Below, piece by piece: positions 26,264 to 34,842 of a stretch of 56,551 nt of DNA (its first letter is position 1; each line of letters opens with the position of its first letter). This stretch comes from Thermus caliditerrae (GTDB lineage Bacteria > Deinococcota > Deinococci > Deinococcales > Thermaceae). A model generated the notes under the pieces. The model was not told the origin of the DNA. It searched no databases and worked only from the letters and a program-made list of their open reading frames with translations. Made by a program: the position numbers and the translations under genes. The DNA is taken from NCBI RefSeq assembly GCF_021462525.1, contig NZ_JAKEDT010000015.1:1-56551 (forward strand), in the 5' to 3' direction.

Positions 26264-26803
26264 CTAGACCCCCAAGTAGCGGAAAAAGGCCTCCCGGGAA
26301 ATGGCCCCCACCACCTCCTCCCCCTTGACCACCAGGACCAAGGGTTGCCGCAGGAAGAGGGGGGAAAGCTCGCTTACCGCCACTTCCGCCTCCACGCTGG
26401 GCACCTCCTCCAGGGGCAGGATGTGGTCGGCGAGGCCCAAAAGGCCCACCGGGCGCCCCTCTTGCACCAAGAGGGCCACCCCCCGGCCCTCGTAGGCCTC
26501 GAGGGCCTCCACCTGGGGCAGGGGCTTGGCCAGGCGGCGGGCCGGGGTGGGCCAGAAAAGGCCAGCGGTGAGCAGGGTGGTGCAGGGCACCCGCACCGCC
26601 CGCTTGGCCACGTAGAGGGCGAAGGTGAAGAAGAGGAGGAAGCCCAGCCCCTCGAGAAGCCCGAAAAAGTTGAAGCTTCCCCACCCCAGGCGGCCGCCGC
26701 CCCCCAGGAGGGCGTGGAGGAGGTAGGAGAAGAGAAGGCCCAGCACCAAGGCGGCCAGGTAGGCGAAAAGCCCAGCCAGGCGGAGCTCCTTCACCGTGCG
26801 CAT
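26264..26803 (-). CDS. Membrane protein with CBS-like domain
   Basis: A 179-residue protein: two hydrophobic helices (about residues 8-32 and 47-68) followed by a soluble C-terminal half (about 95-179) whose repeats GRGVALLVQEGRPVGLLGL and LVLVVKGEEVVGAISREA look like a degenerate CBS pair. CBS domains bind adenine nucleotides and regulate attached domains; here no catalytic domain is seen. The halves resemble the tail of an M50 site-2 protease, without the protease motifs. It follows the NTP transferase gene by 4 nt. Confidence 0.6.
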   Translation of the reverse strand: MRTVKELRLAGLFAYLAALVLGLLFSYLLHALLGGGGRLGWGSFNFFGLLEGLGFLLFFTFALYVAKRAVRVPCTTLLTAGLFWPTPARRLAKPLPQVEALEAYEGRGVALLVQEGRPVGLLGLADHILPLEEVPSVEAEVAVSELSPLFLRQPLVLVVKGEEVVGAISREAFFRYLGV

Positions 26804-26807
26804 GGGC

Positions 26808-27500
26808 TTAGCTTACCAGTTCCTCTTCCCGGTCCACGTCCACCCCCACCTCGGGGTAGGGGGTGATGAGGGCCCGGGCCTCCACTCCCAAAATCCTCTG
26901 CGCCCGCGCCTCCAGCTCGGGAAGGGAGAGCCGGCCCAGGAGGAGCTTGAGGAGGATGTCCAGACCGATGAGCCGGGCCAAGGCCAGGGGCTTTTTCCGC
27001 AGGGCCACCACCTTCTGGGCCAGGGGCAGGGCCTGGTAGAAAAGCCCCTTGTCCAGAAGCACCAGGTTCCCGCCGGTGAAAACCCCCTCCCGCAAGCGGG
27101 CGTAGGTGCGCCGGGTGTGGGGAAAGCGGGCCTCCACCCTTTCCTTGGGCACGATGGGGTAGACGAGGGCGGCCTCCGGGGCGTTTTCCAGCACAAAGCG
27201 CACCGCCTCGGGGGTGAGGTGGGGGAGGTCGGCGGTGGCCACCAGGACCCGGCCCTCCACGTGGGCCAAGGCGGCCTCCAGGTTCCCCAGCAGGCTTCCC
27301 GTGTCGGGGAGGGTGAGGCGGGGCGGGGGGGAAAGCCCGGGGTTCTCCCCCACGTAGATGGCGGAAAGCCCCGCCTCCTTGAGGGCAGAGAGCACCCACG
27401 CCGCCAAAGGCCTTCCTCGGTAGGGCACCAGGGCCTTGCTCCGGACCCCGTACTTCCCCGCCCAAGCCTCCTCGCCGCCTCCTAGGACGATGGCCTTCAC
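26808..27500 (-). CDS. MobA-like NTP transferase family protein
   Basis: A 230-residue nucleotidyltransferase-fold protein. MKAIVLGGG at the N-terminus, KALVPYRGRPLAAWVL and the metal-site-like ATADLPHL (about residues 86-93) mark the MobA/IspD-like superfamily. Candidate substrates are molybdopterin, cobinamide or sugar phosphates; nothing nearby decides. The start is GTG 27500 with no ribosome site: TAGCAT lies 6 nt upstream on its strand, within the 22-bp region shared with the divergent gene. Confidence 0.75.
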   Translation of the reverse strand: MKAIVLGGGEEAWAGKYGVRSKALVPYRGRPLAAWVLSALKEAGLSAIYVGENPGLSPPPRLTLPDTGSLLGNLEAALAHVEGRVLVATADLPHLTPEAVRFVLENAPEAALVYPIVPKERVEARFPHTRRTYARLREGVFTGGNLVLLDKGLFYQALPLAQKVVALRKKPLALARLIGLDILLKLLLGRLSLPELEARAQRILGVEARALITPYPEVGVDVDREEELVS

Positions 27501-27522
27501 CCCCCCATGCTACCGTGAGGAC
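27501..27522. promoter_or_regulatory. Compact bidirectional leaderless promoter (1)
   Basis: The 22-bp gap between two start codons has TAGCAT on the minus strand (27512-27507), 6 nt before GTG 27500, and TACCGT on the plus strand (27511-27516), 6 nt before ATG 27523. The boxes share two bases. There is no room for ribosome sites. Confidence 0.6.
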
Positions 27523-28158
27523 ATGGGAAAGTGGCTTGCCCCTTTGGGCCTCCTCCTCACCTGGGCCCTTACCCTCTGGGCCTATTTCCAGCTCCCCGAG
27601 AGGATCCCCGCCCACTGGAACGCCCAGGGAGAGGTAGACCGCTACGGAAGCCGGATGGAGGTCTTTCTCCTCCCCCTCGTGCTCACCCTCCTCCTCTATC
27701 CCCTCCTGGCCCTGGCCCCCCGGCTGGACCCCAAGCTCCGGAGCCAGGCTCCCCCGGTCTGGCCCTGGCTTCTGGCAGCGGTGGTCTGGACCTTCACCCT
27801 TATCCAAGGAGCCTTCCTCTACGCCGCCTGGAGCTACGCCCAGGGCATAGCCTTCCCCGTGGAGTGGGCCATCCTGGGGGCGGTGGGCCTGGTCTTCCTG
27901 GTCCTGGGCCTCCTCCTTCCCCGCCTGCCCCCCAACCACCTGGCCGGGGTGCGCACCCCCTGGACCCTGGAAAGCCCAAAGGTGTGGCGGGAGGTCCACC
28001 GCCGGGCGGGGTGGATCTTCGCCTTCCTGGGCCTTTTGGCCTGGCTGGCCGCCCTTCTGGGGGGAGGCTGGCTTTGGGTGTGGTTCGCCGCCCTGCTGGC
28101 CGGGGGGCTTTACCTGGTGGCCTTCTCCTACCTGGCCTGGCGGAAGGCCCCAGAATGA
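27523..28158 (+). CDS. DUF1648/SdpI-family membrane protein
   Basis: A 211-residue polytopic protein with about six helices. The segment LPERIPAHWNAQGEVDRYGS (about residues 24-43) is the DUF1648 signature, and GVRTPWTLESPKVWREVHR with the C-terminal helices is the SdpI domain. In Bacillus, SdpI is an immunity and signalling protein against the SdpC toxin; most homologues have no known toxin, and none is seen here. Start ATG 27523 is predicted to be leaderless. Confidence 0.82.
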   Translation: MGKWLAPLGLLLTWALTLWAYFQLPERIPAHWNAQGEVDRYGSRMEVFLLPLVLTLLLYPLLALAPRLDPKLRSQAPPVWPWLLAAVVWTFTLIQGAFLYAAWSYAQGIAFPVEWAILGAVGLVFLVLGLLLPRLPPNHLAGVRTPWTLESPKVWREVHRRAGWIFAFLGLLAWLAALLGGGWLWVWFAALLAGGLYLVAFSYLAWRKAPE

Positions 28159-28194
28159 GGCCACCCCACGGGGAAGCCCCGGCCCGCGAGCCAA

Positions 28195-28220
28195 GCCGCC
28201 CCGGCCCAGGCCGGGGCGGC
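28195..28220. terminator. GC-rich hairpin between convergent genes
   Basis: GCCGCCCCGG (28195-28204) pairs with CCGGGGCGGC (28211-28220) around a 6-nt loop, in the gap between the SdpI-like and PEGA genes. Neither strand has a good T tract; it may act as a weak bidirectional terminator. Confidence 0.5.
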
Positions 28221-28231
28221 GCTTCCTCCCC

Positions 28232-29848
28232 CTAAAGGGGCCTCAGGGTAAGCCGCAGGACCTGGTTGCCCGTGACCCGCACCTCCTGCACCAGGGTGCG
28301 GTAGCCGGGGGCCACCAGGGTGAGCTCGTGGTCGCCGAAGGGGGCCTCGAGGCGCAGGTAGCCTCCCTTGGCCACGCCCACCTCCTCCCCGTCCAGGAAG
28401 ACCCGGGCCTCCACGTTCAGGTAAAGCTCCAGCACCGCCCGCACCGGGACGAGCTCCACGTAAAGCCTAAGGGACTCCGCAGGGCGCACCTCCACCTGGG
28501 CCCGGTACTCCGCGTACCCGGGGGCCAGGACCCGCACCTCGTGCAGGCCCGCCTCGAGGGTCACCCTTAAAGGGGCGCGGCCTGCCAGGCGCCCATCCAC
28601 GTAGACCTCGGCCCCTTCGGGCCTGGCCTCCAGGAAGAGCTCCCCGGTGCGGATGGGCCTAAGGCTGGCGGAAAGCCTGGTCTCCCGCCCCCGCTCCACC
28701 CGCACCGTGGCCTGGTAGGGCTCGTAGCCCGGGGCGCGGAGCTCCACCCGGTACGTCCCCTCATCCAGGACCAGGCGCAAGGGGGTGCGGCCCCGGAAGG
28801 CGCCGTTCACGTAGGCCTCAGCCCCCGTGGGGCTGGACTCCAGAAGAAGGGTGCCGGTGCGAGGGATGGGGTTCAGGCGCACGTCAAGCCTCGTGGTCTC
28901 CCCCCGCCGTACCTGCACCGTGGCCCGGTAGGGCTCGTAGCCGGAAAGCCTAAGCTCCACCCCGTAGCGGCCCTCAGGGAGGGTGAGGGTCAGGGGGGTG
29001 CGGCCCCGCAGAGCGCCGTCCACATAGACCTCGGCCCCGGAAGGGCTGGAGGTGACGGCCAGGGTCCCTTGCCTGGGCTCCGGCACCAGCTGGGCGAAGA
29101 CCTGCACCCGTTCCCCGGGCCTGGGGTTCACCGTGACCCGGTAGGGCTGGTGGCCGGCAAGCCTAAGCTCCACCTCGTGCCGCCCGGGGTTCACCGACAG
29201 GGTGACCGGGGTGCGCCCGGAAAGCCGCCCATCCAGGTAGACCTCCGCCCCCTGGGGCCTCGAGTCCACCGTCAGGGTGGCCGTGGCGGGGGTGGAGGGT
29301 GGAGCTGTCACCCGGCCCACGAAGTAGCGGGCCACGTCCGTGACCCAGTCCCTAGGGGGCAGGGGCTCAATCACGATGGAAAGGGCCCGGGCCAAACCCT
29401 CCGCCCCCTGGACCCGGACCCGGCTTCCCTCCACGTCCAGGATCTCCCCCAGGGAAAGGGGGCGCCGGCTCGCCACCGCCAGGATGCGGTCCTCACCCTC
29501 GGGACCGGTCACGGTGTAGCGGTAGCGGGCCCCTTCCGGGGGGAAGCGCCGGGTTTCCCCAGCCCGGAGGAAGTTCTCCCGCTCAAAGGCGTTGGGGAGG
29601 ATGGGGTCGATACGTCCATCGGCGTTGATGTTGAAGAGGTAGACGTAGGCATCCCGGTTCACGTTCACATAGATGTAGATGGGCTCCCCCACCTGGTACA
29701 CCGCATTCCCCCGCTTCGCTGGGTCCTTGTCCACCCAGACCTTCACCACGAGGTCGGTGGGCACCGGGTTCACGAGGATGCCCTGGGGACTGATCTGCTG
29801 CGCCAGGGCCACACCCAGGCCCAACGCCGCCAAAAGAAGCTTCCGCAT
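28232..29848 (-). CDS. Secreted DUF4384 and multi-PEGA domain protein
   Basis: A 538-residue exported protein. Residues 1-17 are a signal peptide (LLLAALGLGVALA). A DUF4384-like domain follows (about 35-165: GEPIYIYVNVNRDAYVYLFN). Then come four clear PEGA repeats of about 70 residues (each with GAEVYVDG or similar, GRTPL and GYEPY) plus a fifth, degenerate one at the C-terminus. PEGA domains are common in envelope and S-layer-linked proteins, and a surface or cell-wall role is inferred. ATG 29848 has the strong site GGAGGTGAG. No partner gene is adjacent. Confidence 0.85.
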   Translation of the reverse strand: MRKLLLAALGLGVALAQQISPQGILVNPVPTDLVVKVWVDKDPAKRGNAVYQVGEPIYIYVNVNRDAYVYLFNINADGRIDPILPNAFERENFLRAGETRRFPPEGARYRYTVTGPEGEDRILAVASRRPLSLGEILDVEGSRVRVQGAEGLARALSIVIEPLPPRDWVTDVARYFVGRVTAPPSTPATATLTVDSRPQGAEVYLDGRLSGRTPVTLSVNPGRHEVELRLAGHQPYRVTVNPRPGERVQVFAQLVPEPRQGTLAVTSSPSGAEVYVDGALRGRTPLTLTLPEGRYGVELRLSGYEPYRATVQVRRGETTRLDVRLNPIPRTGTLLLESSPTGAEAYVNGAFRGRTPLRLVLDEGTYRVELRAPGYEPYQATVRVERGRETRLSASLRPIRTGELFLEARPEGAEVYVDGRLAGRAPLRVTLEAGLHEVRVLAPGYAEYRAQVEVRPAESLRLYVELVPVRAVLELYLNVEARVFLDGEEVGVAKGGYLRLEAPFGDHELTLVAPGYRTLVQEVRVTGNQVLRLTLRPL

Positions 29849-29916
29849 AGGCCTCACCTCCACCCTCAGGCTAAAGCTTCCCTGTGAAAATCCTGAGGGA
29901 AAAGGGGCAAGGCCCC

Positions 29917-30867
29917 TTAAGACTCCGCGTAGGCCCCCAAGGCGCGGAAGCGGCGGTAACGGTCCTGGTAAAGCTCCTCCGGGGAAAGCCCTTTGAGCTC
30001 CTCGAGGGTCTTGAGAAGGGCTTCCTTGATGTTCTGGATGGCCCTAAGGGGGTCCTTGTGGGCCCCGCCCTCGGGCTCGGGGATGATGGCGTCCACCACC
30101 TTCTGGGCCAGGAGGTCCCTTGCGGTGAGCTTCAAGGCCTCGGCGGCCTTGGGGGCCTCCTTGGCGTCCCGCCAGAGGATGGCGGCGCAGGACTCGGGGC
30201 TGATCACCGAGTACCAGGCGTTCTCCAGGATGAGGACCCGGTTGGCCACCCCGATGGCCAGGGCCCCCCCGCTGCCCCCCTCCCCCAGGATGAGGGCGAT
30301 GGCGGGCACCTTAAGGCGGCTCATCCGCTGGATGCTCTGGGCGATGACCCAGGCCTGGCCCCGCTCCTCTGCGGAAACCCCGGGGTAGGCCCCGGGGGTG
30401 TCGATGAAGGCGAGGAAGGGGTAGCCGAAGCGGTCGGCCAGGTCCATGAGGCGCATGGCCTTGCGGTAGCCCTCGGGATGGGGCATGCCGAAGTTGCGGT
30501 AGAGGTTTTCCTTGGTGTCCCGCCCCTTCTGGTGGCCCACCACCACCACCTTCTGGCCCTCCAAATAGGCGAGCCCCCCCACGATGGCGGGATCGTCGGC
30601 GAAGGCCCGGTCCCCGTGGAGCTCTAAAAAGTCCTGGAAGGCCTTCTCCAGGACGTCTAAGGTGGTGGGCCGTCCAGGGGCACGGGCCAGTTGCACCCTC
30701 TGCCAGGCGGTGAGGTTGCCGTAGATCTCCTGCTTGAGCCGGGCCAGGCGCTCTTCCAGGAGGCGGATCTCCGCCTCGAGGTCCACCCCCGTGGACCGGG
30801 CGGTCTCCTTGAGCTCGGCAATGCGTTTTTCCAGCTCCAGGATGGGCTTTTCAAACTCCAACGGCAT
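29917..30867 (-). CDS. accA: Acetyl-CoA carboxylase carboxyltransferase subunit alpha
   Basis: AccA with AccD transfers carboxyl from carboxybiotin to acetyl-CoA, giving malonyl-CoA for fatty acid synthesis. The 316 residues match the family; the start [27 protein letters not shown] and [12 protein letters not shown] (the CoA/oxyanion region) are diagnostic. It overlaps accD by 17 nt and forms one operon with accD, the bactofilin gene and the M23 peptidase gene. Confidence 0.97.
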   Translation of the reverse strand: MPLEFEKPILELEKRIAELKETARSTGVDLEAEIRLLEERLARLKQEIYGNLTAWQRVQLARAPGRPTTLDVLEKAFQDFLELHGDRAFADDPAIVGGLAYLEGQKVVVVGHQKGRDTKENLYRNFGMPHPEGYRKAMRLMDLADRFGYPFLAFIDTPGAYPGVSAEERGQAWVIAQSIQRMSRLKVPAIALILGEGGSGGALAIGVANRVLILENAWYSVISPESCAAILWRDAKEAPKAAEALKLTARDLLAQKVVDAIIPEPEGGAHKDPLRAIQNIKEALLKTLEELKGLSPEELYQDRYRRFRALGAYAES

Positions 30868-31708
30868 AGGGAACTCCAGGGTGCAGATGACGAAGGGCCC
30901 GGACCAGCTCGCCCTTGAGCTTCCTGCGGTCCGTGACCCGGTCCACCATGCCGTGCTTCAGCAAAAACTCCGCGCGCTGGAACCCCTCGGGGAGCTCCTG
31001 CCGGATGGTCTGGCGGATGACCCGGGGCCCGGCGAAGCCGATCAGGGCCCCCGGCTCGGCGAAGATCACGTCGGCCAGGGCGGCGAAGCTGGCGGTAACC
31101 CCCCCGGTGGTGGGGTCGGTGAGGATGGAAACGTAGGGAAGGCGCTTTGCCCAAAGGCGGTCCAGGCTCATCACCGTTTTGGCCATCTGCATGAGGGAAA
31201 GGGCCGCCTCCTGCATCCTGGCCCCGCCCGAGGCCGCCACGATCACCAAGGCCCTTCCCTCCGCCGCCGCCCGCTCCGCCCCCCGGGCGATCTCCTCCCC
31301 CACCACGCTCCCCATGGAACCCCCGGCGAAGGCGTAGTCCATGACCAGCAGGACCGCCGGCACCCCGCCGATGGTGCAGGTGCCCCCCAGGATGGCGTCC
31401 TGGCGGCCGGTCTCCTCCTGGTAGGCCTTGAGCCTTTCCGCATAGGGCTTGGTGTCCACGAAGCCCAAGGGGTCCAGGGGTTTAAGCCCCGTGGTCTCTT
31501 GGAAGGTGCCGGCATCGGCCAGCATCTCCACCCTTTCGGAAGCAGGCATGCGGTGGTGGTGGCCGCACCTGGGGCAGACGTAGAGGTTTTCCCGGAACTC
31601 CTTTTTATAAAGCTGGACCCCGCAGGCCTCGCACTTGGTCCAGAGCTCGGGGACGTCCCGGTTTACCCCACTGGGCCTTTTTCTTCGGAAAAGCCGCTCT
31701 AGGGCCAC
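30851..31708 (-). CDS. accD: Acetyl-CoA carboxylase carboxyltransferase subunit beta
   Basis: The beta subunit of 285 residues. The N-terminal zinc ribbon has CEAC (about residues 26-29) and CPRC (about 45-48), and the crotonase-fold domain carries [10 protein letters not shown] and [14 protein letters not shown]. It pairs with AccA encoded directly downstream. The start is GTG 31708, two bases after the bactofilin stop, so the whole group is translated in series. Confidence 0.97.
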   Translation of the reverse strand: MALERLFRRKRPSGVNRDVPELWTKCEACGVQLYKKEFRENLYVCPRCGHHHRMPASERVEMLADAGTFQETTGLKPLDPLGFVDTKPYAERLKAYQEETGRQDAILGGTCTIGGVPAVLLVMDYAFAGGSMGSVVGEEIARGAERAAAEGRALVIVAASGGARMQEAALSLMQMAKTVMSLDRLWAKRLPYVSILTDPTTGGVTASFAALADVIFAEPGALIGFAGPRVIRQTIRQELPEGFQRAEFLLKHGMVDRVTDRRKLKGELVRALRHLHPGVPYAVGV

Positions 31709-31710
31709 GC

Positions 31711-32085
31711 CTATGCCTCCTTGGGAGCCTCGAGGGCCTTGGTCTCCCCCGCCAGGCTCTGGCCGATGAAGACCGCCCCTGCCTCCACGTCCAGGGCCTG
31801 GGCCCGCACGGTGCCGGTGAAGCGGGCCGTCTTGGAGAGGCTCACCTTCTGGGCCACCAGGTCCGCCTTCACCTCCCCGTGGATCTGGACGCTCCCTGCC
31901 TCCACCCTTTCCCCTTCCACCCGGCCCGTACGGCCCACCTCCAGCTCCCCTTCCACGTAAACCGAGCCCTTCACCAGGCCATCGATGCGCACCTGGCCCT
32001 TGGCCTTCAGGTCCCCCAGGACCTCGGTATCCGGCCCCAGGTACGTGAGGGCTCCCCCTTGCTTCCGGCCAAACATCCGCCCCAT
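31711..32085 (-). CDS. Bactofilin (polymer-forming cytoskeletal protein)
   Basis: A protein of 124 residues with the bactofilin right-handed beta-helix core ([20 protein letters not shown], then [16 protein letters not shown]). Bactofilins form membrane-associated, nucleotide-free filaments that position cell-wall enzymes. ATG 32085 begins one base after the M23 peptidase stop; ATG 32076 is an equally possible start. Bactofilin next to an M23 peptidase is a recurrent pairing in bacteria and suggests that this filament organises that peptidase. Confidence 0.9.
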   Translation of the reverse strand: MGRMFGRKQGGALTYLGPDTEVLGDLKAKGQVRIDGLVKGSVYVEGELEVGRTGRVEGERVEAGSVQIHGEVKADLVAQKVSLSKTARFTGTVRAQALDVEAGAVFIGQSLAGETKALEAPKEA

Positions 32086-32086
32086 T

Positions 32087-33001
32087 TTACCGGTGGGCGA
32101 AAAAGGGGTCCAGGTAGGGCCTGGGATCCACCGGGGTGCCGCGTCGGTAGACGCTGTAGTGCAGGTGCGGCCCCGTGGAGCGGCCCGTGGAGCCCACGTA
32201 GCCCAGGACCTGCCCCCGCTCCACCCTCTGCCCGGGGCGCACCGCCAGGCGGGAGAGGTGGCCGTAGAGGGTCTGGTACCCTTCCGCATGGTCCAGGAGG
32301 ACCGCCAGGCCGTAGGCCCCCATCCACCCCGTGCGGGCCACCACCCCGCTCCCCGTGGCGTAGACGGGGGCCCCGTAGGGCGCGGCGAAGTCCAGGCCGT
32401 CGTGGAACTCGTACCCCGGGCCGAAGGGGTTTTTCCGCATGCCGAAGAAGGAGGTGATCCCCTCATACCCCCTCAGGGGCAGGCCCCGGGGCAGGCTTTG
32501 CTCCACCTCCAAGGTCCGCTCCAGGGCGGGGGCCACCTCCTTAAGCTGGCGCTGCAGGTCCAAAACCCCCGCCCGCACCTCCCCCCAGAGGGCCAGGGCC
32601 TCCTCCGGGGAGGAAGCCCCTCCCTTCCCGCCCTCCTGGTAGCGCACAGGAAGGGCATTTATGGGGGGAAGCCCCGCCCGGCGGCGGAGCTCTTCGATGG
32701 CCTTCTTGAGGGCCTCCAGCTCCTTTTGGGTGCGCCTGGCCTCCTCGGTGAGGGCGCCGTTTTTGGCCCTCTCGGCCTCGAGGGCCAGGGAAAGCCTCCG
32801 GGCCTCCTGGGAAAGGGCCTGGAGGCGGACCTCGAGGGCCCGGGCCTCCCGGCTCTTTTGCCAAAAGTAGAGGTTGGCCCCGGTCCACAGGCCGAGGAGG
32901 GCGAGGAGGAGGAGAAGGGCCCACCCCGGCAGGGAAAGGGCGCGGCTCCCCCCGCCGCTTCGGGCCAGGAGGAGGGTGTAGCGCACGGGCCGCCGCTTCA
33001 T
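32087..33001 (-). CDS. M23 family metallopeptidase with coiled coil
   Basis: A 304-residue membrane-anchored peptidoglycan hydrolase: one helix near the N-terminus (about residues 25-45), a coiled coil (about 50-110) and a C-terminal LytM domain (about 185-300). Zinc motifs are HDGLDFAAP and HLHY, with YGHLSRL between them. It should cleave cell-wall peptides outside the membrane. Its gene is immediately followed by the bactofilin gene, which probably localises it. A degenerate EnvC-like activator is less likely because the metal residues are intact. Confidence 0.92.
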   Translation of the reverse strand: MKRRPVRYTLLLARSGGGSRALSLPGWALLLLLALLGLWTGANLYFWQKSREARALEVRLQALSQEARRLSLALEAERAKNGALTEEARRTQKELEALKKAIEELRRRAGLPPINALPVRYQEGGKGGASSPEEALALWGEVRAGVLDLQRQLKEVAPALERTLEVEQSLPRGLPLRGYEGITSFFGMRKNPFGPGYEFHDGLDFAAPYGAPVYATGSGVVARTGWMGAYGLAVLLDHAEGYQTLYGHLSRLAVRPGQRVERGQVLGYVGSTGRSTGPHLHYSVYRRGTPVDPRPYLDPFFAHR

Positions 33002-33026
33002 CCCGAGGAGTATACCAGGGAGGCCT

Positions 33027-34298
33027 TCAGACCACGTCCAGGATCAGAGGCAGGGGCCTGGCCTCCGCCCCCAGGCGGAAGGCGGCGCGCAGGTGGTCCA
33101 ACGCCTCCTGCAAGCCCCGGCTTCGGTGGTAGACCAGGGCCAGGGGCTCGCCCCTGACCACCCGGTCCCCGGGCTTCTTCAGAAGGTAGACCCCCACCCC
33201 GTGGTCGATGGCCTCCCCCTTCTTCGTCCGCCCACCCCCCAGGGCCAAGACGGCCAGGCCCACCCGGTAGGCGTCCACCTCTGCCACCACGCCCTCTTCC
33301 TCTGCCAGGAGGGGGTGTTCCTCCGCCAGGGGCAAAAGGGAAAGGTCCTCCACCACCCGCCCATCCCCCCCCTGGGCCTCGAGGAACGCCCGGAACCGCT
33401 CCAACGCCCTCCCGCTCTCCAGGGCCTCCCGGGCCAGGCTGGGGGCAAGGCCCTCCAGCCTTAGGGCCTCCTCCGCAAGGCGCAGGGCCACCGCCAGGAG
33501 GTCTTCCGGGCCTTCCCCCTTCAGGGTGAGGATGGCCTCCCGGACCTCTATGGCGTTCCCCACCGCCCGGCCCAAGGGGGCCTCCATGCTGGTGAGCACC
33601 GCCCGGACCCGCCTACCCGCCCCCCGGCCGATCTCCACCATGGTCTTGGCGAGAAGCCGGGCTTCCTCCAAGGTCTTCATGAAGGCCCCCCGGCCCACCT
33701 TCACGTCCAAGACGATGCTCCTGGCCCCAGCGGCCAGCTTTTTGCTCATAATGGAGCTGGCGATCAGGGGGATGCTCTCCACCGTGGCGGTCACGTCCCT
33801 TAGGGCGTAGAGCTTTCCGTCCAGGGGAGCCAAGTCAGGGCTTTGGGCGGCGATGACCAGGCCCACCCGCCGGGCGCGCTCCAAAAACTCCGCCTCGGTC
33901 ATCTCCCCCCGCCAGCCCGGCACCGACTCCAGCTTGTCGATGGTGCCGCCGGTGTGGGCCAGCCCCCGGCCCGACATCTTGGCCACCGTGCACCCGCTGG
34001 CCGCCAGGATGGGCCCCACCACCAGGCTCACCTTGTCCCCCACCCCTCCCGAGGAGTGCTTGTCCACCGGGTGGGGCAGGCCCGAGAGGTCCAGCACCTT
34101 CCCAGAGTAGGCCAGGGTCTCCGTGAGCCAGAGGGTTTCCTCCGGGTCCAGGCCCCGCAAGAAGGCCGCCATGAGCCAGGCCGCCACCTGGTAGTCCGGC
34201 ACCTCCTCCCGCAGGTAGCCCAGGAGGAAGGCCTCGAGGTCCTCCCGGCGGTGCTTGCCCCCCTCGCGCTTTTCCCGGATGAAGAGAACGGGGTTCAT
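33027..34298 (-). CDS. Pyrimidine-nucleoside phosphorylase
   Basis: A thymidine/pyrimidine-nucleoside phosphorylase of 423 residues that splits pyrimidine nucleosides with phosphate in salvage. The family signature [17 protein letters not shown] (about residues 110-126) and the phosphate loop [14 protein letters not shown] are intact. Whether it prefers thymidine only (DeoA) or also uridine (Pdp) is not decided; the lysine/serine pair around KHSSGGVGD is common to both. ATG 34298 lacks a ribosome site: TAGCAT lies 6 nt upstream in the compact divergent promoter. Confidence 0.95.
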   Translation of the reverse strand: MNPVLFIREKREGGKHRREDLEAFLLGYLREEVPDYQVAAWLMAAFLRGLDPEETLWLTETLAYSGKVLDLSGLPHPVDKHSSGGVGDKVSLVVGPILAASGCTVAKMSGRGLAHTGGTIDKLESVPGWRGEMTEAEFLERARRVGLVIAAQSPDLAPLDGKLYALRDVTATVESIPLIASSIMSKKLAAGARSIVLDVKVGRGAFMKTLEEARLLAKTMVEIGRGAGRRVRAVLTSMEAPLGRAVGNAIEVREAILTLKGEGPEDLLAVALRLAEEALRLEGLAPSLAREALESGRALERFRAFLEAQGGDGRVVEDLSLLPLAEEHPLLAEEEGVVAEVDAYRVGLAVLALGGGRTKKGEAIDHGVGVYLLKKPGDRVVRGEPLALVYHRSRGLQEALDHLRAAFRLGAEARPLPLILDVV

Positions 34299-34320
34299 AG
34301 GCCCATGCTACGCTAAGGCC
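34299..34320. promoter_or_regulatory. Compact bidirectional leaderless promoter (2)
   Basis: The 22-bp gap carries TAGCAT on the minus strand (34310-34305), 6 nt before ATG 34298, and TACGCT on the plus strand (34309-34314), 6 nt before ATG 34321. The two boxes share TA, exactly as in the 27501-27522 region. Confidence 0.6.
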
Positions 34321-34839
34321 ATGGCCCGGCGGTACCGCTTTGGCATCGAGGAGTTCGAGCGCCTCTTCCAGGGGGTCACGGGGGTGGAGCTTCTGGATGG
34401 GGAGGTGTACCAGATGAGCCCTATTGGTCCTAGGCACGCCGAGGTAGTAGCCCGTTTAGTGACCCGGTTCGCCCAGGCCCTGGGGGATCAAGCCCGCGTC
34501 TGGCCGCAAAATCCCGTGCGCCTGCCCCCGGGCTCCGAGCCCCAGCCCGATATCGCCCTTCTCAAGCCCAAGGACTACTGGGAAAGCCTCCCCACCCCTG
34601 AGGACGTCCTCCTCCTGGTGGAGGTAGCCGACGCCAGCCTGGAGTACGACCGGGAGGTAAAGCTCCCCATCTACGCCCAAGCGGGCATCCCCGAGGTGTG
34701 GCTTCTGGACCTCCAGGGAAACCGCCTCCATATCTTCCGCGCCCCCAAAGAGGGCCTCTACACGGAACACCGGGTGCTCCTCCCCGGGGAGGAGGCGGAA
34801 CCCCTTCACTTCCCCGGGGTGCGGGTGGCCTGGCCCTAG
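34321..34839 (+). CDS. Uma2-family endonuclease-fold protein
   Basis: A 172-residue Uma2 (DUF820) protein with the restriction-endonuclease fold. The PD-(D/E)xK residues are visible as PDIALLK, then LVEVADASLEYDREVKL and the helix IYAQAGIPEVWLLD. Uma2 proteins are widely multiplied in Thermus and cyanobacteria and their biological role is unknown. A second one lies at 38088. The start ATG 34321 is predicted to be leaderless. Confidence 0.88.
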   Translation: MARRYRFGIEEFERLFQGVTGVELLDGEVYQMSPIGPRHAEVVARLVTRFAQALGDQARVWPQNPVRLPPGSEPQPDIALLKPKDYWESLPTPEDVLLLVEVADASLEYDREVKLPIYAQAGIPEVWLLDLQGNRLHIFRAPKEGLYTEHRVLLPGEEAEPLHFPGVRVAWP

Positions 34840-34842
34840 GGG

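Noticed and set aside
26264-26803. M50 site-2 protease
   Set aside because: The two helices and the CBS-like tail resemble part of such proteases, but HExxH and the second metal motif are absent.
26791-28194. A 467-codon minus-strand frame spanning the NTP transferase and SdpI-like genes
   Set aside because: It overlaps two recognisable genes and is low-complexity Gly/Pro/Arg sequence.
28232-29848. Recent duplications in the PEGA protein
   Set aside because: The PEGA units are similar in protein motifs but differ widely at nucleotide level, so they are old domain repeats, unlike those in the Wzz-like gene.
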